Below, piece after piece: positions 32,537 through 37,272 of a DNA stretch of 37,272 nt. The stretch comes from Fimiplasma intestinipullorum (GTDB lineage Bacteria > Bacillota_I > Bacilli_A > Erysipelotrichales > Coprobacillaceae): contig DVMJ01000114.1 in the NCBI GenBank assembly GCA_018715065.1, positions 1 to 37,272 on the forward strand, read 5' to 3'. The notes under the pieces were generated by a model, which was given only the letters and a program-made list of their open reading frames with translations, was not told where the DNA came from and did not search any database. Made by a program: the position numbers and the translations under genes. Each line of letters begins with the position of its first letter. The stretch's first letter is position 1.

Positions 32537-33019
32537 AAGCAAAATGATCTTTGAATGCTTCAGAAAAATAGTGAATCATTCTTCTTTTAGATAATTGCTT
32601 GAAACTGCATGGGAGAAACAGTCAAATACGCTGTTAATACAAAATGCCTTTTCATAAGAAAATATGCTTTTCACCCATTCTGAAGATATACCATGTCATC
32701 ATTGACACTGTCTGAAAAGAAATAGATTCCCCAATCAAACATCCTTTGTCCAAAACATTTTTTGAGTAGTGCGTAGAATACAGGTAGCTGTTTTCTCTGA
32801 TCATTATTTAAGAGAATCTAAAGATTACTTCTTTTGTCTTAACTTATATCATATGGTATCAATATGGTACAAAAAGATTTGCTTGCTTTTTAAATGGAAC
32901 TTTGTTATAAATCGTTTGATAACGATGAAATTCCAGAAAAACTAACATTTTGTTCTATTTTTCTACAAAAAAATGGAAAAGTTTGTTTTGCTTGTGTTGA
33001 CATCAACTTATAAAAGCGC
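32537..33019. other. Intergenic region before the peptide-regulator pair
   Basis: No gene seen; strongly AT-rich. It contains a direct repeat ATATGGTA at 32851-32858 and 32862-32869 (11-bp period) and an inverted repeat ATCGTT-N4-AACGAT at 32911-32926. Both lie upstream of the promoter at 32997. Confidence 0.45.
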
Positions 33020-33025
33020 TATCTT
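32997..33025 (+). promoter_or_regulatory. Promoter of the secreted-peptide/regulator operon
   Basis: Consensus TTGACA, 17-bp spacer, TATCTT. It is the strongest-looking promoter in the island; 24 nt leader before the peptide start. Confidence 0.75.
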
Positions 33026-33048
33026 TTAATTAGAGAGGAGGAGTACAC

Positions 33049-33219
33049 ATGAAGCGTTTTATATCTGTAATGTTTGCATTGCTCTTGGCGATTACAGTCC
33101 TATACCCTGTAGGTCACGTACATGATGATCAGTGTGGTTATGATCCTGAAACACAAACAGGATGCATTTATGAACAACCACAAATTGATCCATTAAATGA
33201 AAAAGACCCTCATAATTAA
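33049..33219 (+). CDS. 56-residue secreted peptide, candidate signal precursor
   Basis: ATG follows GAGAGGAGGAGTACAC. It has a basic n-region (KR), a hydrophobic core FISVMFALLLAITVLYP, then a short polar tail with HVHDDQCGYDPETQTGC: two His and two Cys (C29, C39). H-x-H-D-x2-C-G-Y is a motif I associate with repeated segments of Firmicute surface proteins. Its stop is 3 nt before the start of an HTH-TPR regulator that has no ribosome site of its own. Exported peptide plus TPR receptor is the RRNPP quorum-sensing layout. Which part would be the mature signal is unknown. Confidence 0.7.
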   Translation: MKRFISVMFALLLAITVLYPVGHVHDDQCGYDPETQTGCIYEQPQIDPLNEKDPHN

Positions 33220-33222
33220 TTT

Positions 33223-34482
33223 ATGAATGGAAGTATTTTAAGATTTTGGCGTAAATTGAATGGTTATTCACTGAAGTATATCGCAGACAGAATACCAAAT
33301 GAATACTCTGGTATATCAAGTACAAGTGCCTTAAGTCGACTTGAGTTTAGTAAAAGTAATGTCAGCGAAAACAATTTAACTGGCTTTTTTAAGGTTTTTG
33401 GTTTGAAGTATTCTCCTATAAGCGATGATGCAGCTGTTTATTTTGATAACTTATGTCAAGAATATATTCAAAATATTTTTTACTGTCGAGATACTAATGA
33501 GTTAATCGAGCGCTTATATCAAATAAGAGAAAAAATATACTTTGATTCGCGATTCCTAACATATCATGCTATTCTGATCCACGATCAACTGATGAGAAAC
33601 GAAATAAGCAATAAAAAAGAGCTAGTTCAAATTTTAAAATTGTTATTGGAATTTCAACGTGAGTTTAATGCTTTGCAACGTCAAATCGTATTTGATTCTT
33701 TGGCATTATATTATAAAAATACTGATGCTAATTTATCTTTTCAGTATATATCTGAAGCTAAAAAACAAGAAAGTAATATTTATATGAGTGGGTTAGTGCA
33801 TTATCATTTAGCTTTGATTGCTCAGAAAAACTCTTTCTTATTTGAAGCTTTGGAAGCTGTAAGAAAATCTAAAGCTATTTTTGATGAGGAAATGGCTTTT
33901 GAGCGTAGCTTGTGTGCTTTGATTGAAATGGCTACCTTAGAATCAGAAATAAAACAATTTGAAAAAGCAAATCATCATTTTAGTTTAGCTCAGATGGCTA
34001 TGGAACAGTTAACATTGGATTCGTTTGAAGACATTATCTTTAATAATTGGATTTGGGTGGATATGAGAACTCAATCATATGATCGTATGCTTGAAAAAGC
34101 TAATTATATGATCTCTCGTTATCCGGATATCCCTGACTATTACTTTTATCGAGGGTGGGGATTAGCTCATATTGACAGTGAAAAAAGGTCAGCGGCTTTA
34201 TCTTCAGTAACGAAAGCTGTAGATCTATTAGCACAGAAGGATCATCTATCTCGATTAGAAGAAAATTTTAAAGCTTACGTTCACCTTTATAAGATGATAT
34301 TAGAGTCAAGGGCATCTGTTAAAACGATTTACAGTATGTTTGAAAAAATGTTGTCGGAATTTAAAGATATGCCTTCCTATGTGAAAGCATTTATGCTAGA
34401 GATGTATTATGAGTATTGTATGACAATGAATGATCAAGTCAAAGGAAACAAAATTCTTGAAGAATTAGTAATGATAAGGTGA
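33223..34482 (+). CDS. HTH-TPR regulator, Rgg/PlcR-like (RRNPP candidate receptor)
   Basis: 419 residues. N-terminal XRE-type HTH (about 4-60: LRFWRKLNGYSLKYIADRI and TSALSRLEFSKSNVSENNL). The rest is helical with TPR-like pairs, for example MSGLVHYHLALIAQKNSFLF and EALEAVRKSKAIF. This is the build of Rgg, PlcR, ComR and related peptide-sensing regulators. Start ATG lies 3 nt after the peptide stop with no Shine-Dalgarno, so its synthesis should be coupled to the peptide. AT-rich codon use unlike the first 27 kb. Likely targets are its own promoter, the second regulator and the secreted-protein gene. Confidence 0.8.
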   Translation: MNGSILRFWRKLNGYSLKYIADRIPNEYSGISSTSALSRLEFSKSNVSENNLTGFFKVFGLKYSPISDDAAVYFDNLCQEYIQNIFYCRDTNELIERLYQIREKIYFDSRFLTYHAILIHDQLMRNEISNKKELVQILKLLLEFQREFNALQRQIVFDSLALYYKNTDANLSFQYISEAKKQESNIYMSGLVHYHLALIAQKNSFLFEALEAVRKSKAIFDEEMAFERSLCALIEMATLESEIKQFEKANHHFSLAQMAMEQLTLDSFEDIIFNNWIWVDMRTQSYDRMLEKANYMISRYPDIPDYYFYRGWGLAHIDSEKRSAALSSVTKAVDLLAQKDHLSRLEENFKAYVHLYKMILESRASVKTIYSMFEKMLSEFKDMPSYVKAFMLEMYYEYCMTMNDQVKGNKILEELVMIR

Positions 34483-34508
34483 GAGAAGTATATCTTTTCA
34501 CCTTTTTT
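34476..34508 (+). terminator. Terminator after first HTH-TPR gene
   Basis: AAGGTGA / TCACCTT stem over the stop codon followed by TTTTTTT. Confidence 0.8.
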
Positions 34509-34624
34509 TGTGTAGTGAAAATATATTGAATTTATCGATATATTTTTGATTATAAACGCTTGATTGTGTTGCGTTGACACTAAATTCCCCTATTTCTAAT
34601 GCCTGAGAGTATATTTTCTGTACA

Positions 34625-34654
34625 GTGACATTATCTTCCAATTTTTGCTATTAT
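34625..34654 (+). promoter_or_regulatory. Promoter of second HTH-TPR gene
   Basis: GTGACA, 18-bp spacer, TATTAT. The -35 overlaps ACAGTG (34622-34627), part of the element repeated upstream of 36163. Confidence 0.4.
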
Positions 34655-34674
34655 GGTAAAAAGGGGGATTTATA

Positions 34675-35949
34675 ATGGAAAACCTTAATCTTTCTGCATT
34701 TATTCACATCAATCGAATCAAAAGAGAGGATTTGGATGAACAATATTTTAAAAAACACAAGATTACAAAATCGCAAATCAGCCGTGCTGAAAATGCGAAG
34801 GAAAAAGTATCTGAAGAATATGAAAAGAAAATATTGGATGTGATGACAATAGATATGAGCACAGCAAAACAAATGCTTGTCATTAAGCATAGAGATATGC
34901 TTACTTTTTTCAACGAACTGGTATGTGAGTCAAATTTGACTGAATCACAAGGTTTAAAAAAACTAAAACAACTGATTACACATACGGGGTGTCATTTCTA
35001 CTTTGTTGAGGACTGTTTGATGGAGTATATGTACTTGATTCACTTCCAAATCGTTGATGAAAAATATCTTAGTATAAAAAGCCTGCTGAAGAAATTGAGA
35101 GTATCCTTGACAAAGGATCATTTAGCCATTTATGAGTATTGTCTAGGTCTTGTTGAAAAGAAAAAATCACATATCCAACAAGCGATTACGCATCTTGAAA
35201 ATGCCTCACAGGAAGCGCAATCCGATTTAGTTAAGGGGATGATCTTTTACTATTTAGGTAGGGTTTATCGACGACATATGGAGCTATTGAGGAGCCAGTC
35301 CTGCTTACAAAAATCAAGAGAATATTTTCAGCAGGGGCATATATACAGTAGGATGATCAACGTGGACATTGCTATTGCTAAGAATTATATTGCCGATCAT
35401 TCTTATCGGGATGCAATGAAACGGCTAGAGGATCTTTTAAATAGTCGGGAAATTCAGTACGTTTCCACAAAGGCTATCGCTAGTATTTATGAAAACATGT
35501 TGCGAATCTGTGTGATGACTTCAAATTATGAAAAAGCTGAGCAAATAATTCGTTCAGTGACGGGAGAAGTGAAGCTGTTTTTAGAGAAACAGAATATTTG
35601 TTTCCTCTATAGACTGATGCTTGTTCATCATCAAAACATGATATCACCTCAACAAACCGATGGAGACAGAAAGAAATGCTGCGAAGATATATCTGAAATC
35701 TGCAGAGGCATTGTTTCAGATTCGTTAGGCGATGGTATTATAGATGAATTGCTACGCTACTACAAGAATTTTTCTGGAAAGAAAACAGAAAAAATAAAAT
35801 TTTTAAAAAAAGCTAAAAAAATAATTTATTTAAATCAAGATTATGAATCTATGTGGATTTGGTTGATGATTGCTAAAAAAGAGCTGAATACATCAACAGA
35901 AATTGAACAGTTAGAGAAAACGATGTACCAATATTTACTGAATTATTAA
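34675..35949 (+). CDS. Second HTH-TPR regulator
   Basis: 424 residues, same size and plan as its neighbour but clearly diverged. The N-terminal HTH is shortened (about 10-55, with KKHKITKSQISRAENAKEKV). The remainder is helical with TPR-like repeats, for example GMIFYYLGRVYRRHMELLRS and AIAKNYIADHSYRDAMKRLE. Lys-rich C-terminal region. ATG follows AAAAAGGGGGATTTATA. A Rgg/PlcR-type peptide receptor is likely; no signal-peptide ORF directly precedes it. It immediately precedes the secreted-protein gene, its most likely target. Confidence 0.72.
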   Translation: MENLNLSAFIHINRIKREDLDEQYFKKHKITKSQISRAENAKEKVSEEYEKKILDVMTIDMSTAKQMLVIKHRDMLTFFNELVCESNLTESQGLKKLKQLITHTGCHFYFVEDCLMEYMYLIHFQIVDEKYLSIKSLLKKLRVSLTKDHLAIYEYCLGLVEKKKSHIQQAITHLENASQEAQSDLVKGMIFYYLGRVYRRHMELLRSQSCLQKSREYFQQGHIYSRMINVDIAIAKNYIADHSYRDAMKRLEDLLNSREIQYVSTKAIASIYENMLRICVMTSNYEKAEQIIRSVTGEVKLFLEKQNICFLYRLMLVHHQNMISPQQTDGDRKKCCEDISEICRGIVSDSLGDGIIDELLRYYKNFSGKKTEKIKFLKKAKKIIYLNQDYESMWIWLMIAKKELNTSTEIEQLEKTMYQYLLNY

Positions 35950-35963
35950 AGAAAGATTCACAA

Positions 35964-36141
35964 AGTTGCGCAACTAAGGGGATTTCCATTTAATCATACT
36001 ATAGTTAAAATAAAATCGTAGAAGAAATCACAATGATTTTCTTCATACATAAGTATTCGTTAAGGATACTTCATATTTCTGATACAGTGTAAGAACTGTT
36101 CATAATCGTTTAAAGAGATTCCTGATACTATTCACAGTGTA
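35964..36141. promoter_or_regulatory. Repeat-rich control region of the secreted-protein gene
   Basis: It contains a palindrome AGTTGCGCAACT (35964-35975) and AAGTAT-N9-ATACTT near 36050. Direct repeats are CTGATAC at 36079-36085 and 36122-36128, and ACAGTGTA at 36084-36091 and 36134-36141. The second CTGATAC creates an extended -10 (TGATACTAT, 36123-36131) with no -35, as expected for an activator-dependent promoter. Confidence 0.5.
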
Positions 36142-36162
36142 TTAGGGGAAAGGAGAGTAGCT

Positions 36163-36510
36163 ATGAAAAAAGTAAAAACTCTGTTTTTAGGAGTGTTATG
36201 CTCCATGATGATGTTCGGTTTAGTGACCGGTACATCTGCCAGGGCATCTAAGAAATATTCTGAAGCAAAAATGGTTACTTTAGGATATGTTTACTTAGAG
36301 TACTGTGCGAGTGCATACTTTGATGGAAGTCGTTATAATGGCATCTCTGCAATTGAACGTATTTCTGGACAGGGTACTTATTCTAAAACAGGTGAGGTCG
36401 ACCGAACAACATCTGTTGTAGTAAACGGCTATGCTTCAGGGCCTAGCGTATACAATGTAGGTATTAGTGCTACTGTATACTATAACGGAAGAACTACGAA
36501 ACCATCTTAA
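36163..36510 (+). CDS. Secreted 115-residue protein of unknown function
   Basis: Not recognised. A clear signal peptide (KKVKTLFLGVLCSMMMFGLV, cleavage probably after TSARA near residue 28) is followed by ~87 residues rich in Ser, Gly, Tyr and Val with alternating patterns (RTTSVVVNGYASG, GISATVYYNG) suggesting beta-sheet. One Cys remains in the mature part. ATG follows GGAAAGGAGAGTAGCT. A strong hairpin terminator follows, and a FtsX-like membrane gene lies beyond it. By position it could be a small bacteriocin or other exported effector with its transporter or immunity gene; it lacks obvious likeness to lactococcin 972 itself. Confidence 0.75.
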   Translation: MKKVKTLFLGVLCSMMMFGLVTGTSARASKKYSEAKMVTLGYVYLEYCASAYFDGSRYNGISAIERISGQGTYSKTGEVDRTTSVVVNGYASGPSVYNVGISATVYYNGRTTKPS

Positions 36511-36534
36511 AAGCGCCTGAGCATAAAGAGTAAG

Positions 36535-36564
36535 AGAGGTTGTTGTTTAAAGCAACAACCTTTC
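36535..36564 (+). terminator. Terminator between secreted protein and FtsX-like gene
   Basis: AGGTTGTTG / CAACAACCT stem, 7-nt loop, then TTTC. The short T-run would allow partial read-through, lowering expression of the membrane gene relative to the secreted protein. Confidence 0.75.
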
Positions 36565-36590
36565 ACTGTATACAACAAGTAGGTGGAATT

Positions 36591-37272
36591 ATGAAGAAAA
36601 TCATTATATTAGTCATAGTTGTTGCTGCAGGAACATTTGGTTTTTTCAAGCTAGCTGAACTGGCTAATACAAAATTGAATACCATGTATTACCTTGCCAG
36701 CAATTCCAACGGCTATTTTGACGAGCTTTATGACGCGGTCATTTTTCCAACGGATAATGAATCGTTACCATTAGAGACAATATCTACCATAAAGCCAAAC
36801 GATACAATTAAGGCTATCTATCCTTATTACGATTTAGAGATAGGAACGAATGATGAATACATCTTTACGTTACGAAAATACGAAGTACAATGGGAATTAG
36901 ATGATAGTATTGAATCATTTGTTATTCCGTATGAAAGAGAAACAGATCATAGTGTAAATTCAATGAGATTGATTGCATATGTAGATGAAAATACGCTGAC
37001 AAGCGGTAGAAGAATAGCCCATCGGTTTGATTGTGATTCGGGTATTTATGTCACTGAATATATGCTTGAGTGTTTAGGCTTGGATAAAAATAAGAATGAT
37101 AATGCGGTAGATATAGATAGTGAACACTTAACATTGCATACACAGATCATGATTCCTTTAGCGACACATGTTATAGAAACGGGGTATATGACAACTGATC
37201 CAGAAACAGAAGAGATATTTGAGAGAAGATTTGACGCAAGAGAAGTGACACAGTATAAGATCATTGATTATA
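36591..37272 (+). CDS. FtsX/MacB-like membrane protein, 5' part only
   Basis: An open frame from ATG 36591 (after AGGTGGAATT) to the window end, 227 codons without a stop. N-terminal helix (IIILVIVVAAGTFGFFKL), then an extracytoplasmic domain. The segment GIYVTEYMLECLGLDKNKND followed by IMIPLATHV resembles the MacB-type core domain of FtsX-like permeases, as in the two ABC genes upstream. Bacteriocin-associated integral membrane (immunity) proteins start in a similar way. More helices and probably an ATPase should follow beyond the window. Confidence 0.6.
   Translation, partial: MKKIIILVIVVAAGTFGFFKLAELANTKLNTMYYLASNSNGYFDELYDAVIFPTDNESLPLETISTIKPNDTIKAIYPYYDLEIGTNDEYIFTLRKYEVQWELDDSIESFVIPYERETDHSVNSMRLIAYVDENTLTSGRRIAHRFDCDSGIYVTEYMLECLGLDKNKNDNAVDIDSEHLTLHTQIMIPLATHVIETGYMTTDPETEEIFERRFDAREVTQYKIIDY

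Noticed and set aside
36163..36510. Lactococcin 972 identity for the secreted protein
   Set aside because: Size and ABC context are suggestive, but the mature sequence does not resemble lactococcin 972 as I know it.
37046..37264. 72-residue minus-strand ORF at the right edge
   Set aside because: Antisense to the open FtsX-like frame, which has a ribosome site, signal helix and no stop to the window end.
1..37272. CRISPR array, insertion sequence, transposase, integrase or replication origin
   Set aside because: No regularly spaced repeats, no transposase or recombinase motifs, and no DnaA-box cluster were seen.

Overview
The window looks like chromosome of a low-to-moderate GC Firmicute. 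My best guess is a gut or oral member of the Erysipelotrichia. This rests on strong AGGAGG-type ribosome sites, TTGACA/TATAAT-type promoters, hairpin-plus-T terminators, single-gene sugar functions (KdgT-type permease, 1-phosphofructokinase, GH36 alpha-galactosidase), and Cof-type HAD, PucR, LysR and Rgg/PlcR-like proteins. I cannot name the species.

Layout. 1-1.7 kb: an unidentified multi-hairpin RNA, then a leader-peptide attenuator and an MFS efflux gene. 1.7-7.6 kb: ordinary housekeeping and accessory genes (HAD phosphatase with exonuclease, PHP phosphatase, tRNA-Arg(CCG), methyltransferase, LysR, small protein, aldo/keto reductase). 7.6-10.7 kb: a PucR-type regulator divergent from an SDR-KdgT pair. 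10.7-12.1 kb: an AT-rich AlbA_2/ATPase regulator gene between two 70-bp direct repeats, apparently a later arrival. 12.2-16.2 kb: a MerR regulator facing a textbook 19-bp-spacer promoter, then HAD, SDR, aldo/keto reductase and iron-sulfur flavoprotein genes, and a compact ~204-nt structured RNA (possibly raiA). 16.5-19.3 kb: an envelope operon of an L,D-transpeptidase and a VanX-like dipeptidase, both with Ig-like stalks. 19.3-21.9 kb: a promoter with twin operators, a decayed transporter remnant, then an operon of a flavin-fold/ferredoxin fusion, a class-M-like sirtuin and a zinc macrodomain. 22-27.8 kb: fruK-like kinase, divergent phosphoribosyltransferase, amidohydrolase, alpha-galactosidase.

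28.5-37.3 kb is the most distinctive accessory region, all on the + strand; from about 32.5 kb it is visibly AT-richer than the rest. It holds two coupled ABC ATPase-permease fusions and a 28-residue lipoprotein. Next come a 56-residue secreted peptide translationally coupled to an Rgg/PlcR-like HTH-TPR regulator, then a second HTH-TPR regulator. It ends with a 115-residue secreted protein, an internal terminator, and an FtsX/MacB-like membrane protein that runs off the window. I read this as a candidate peptide-signalling and export island of bacteriocin type.

The two best candidates for undescribed biology are (1) the PNPOx-ferredoxin / sirtuin / macrodomain operon, which lacks the lipoate genes usually linked to such sirtuins, and (2) the secreted-peptide/HTH-TPR/ABC island at the right end. 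All identifications come from reading motifs; no search was run.
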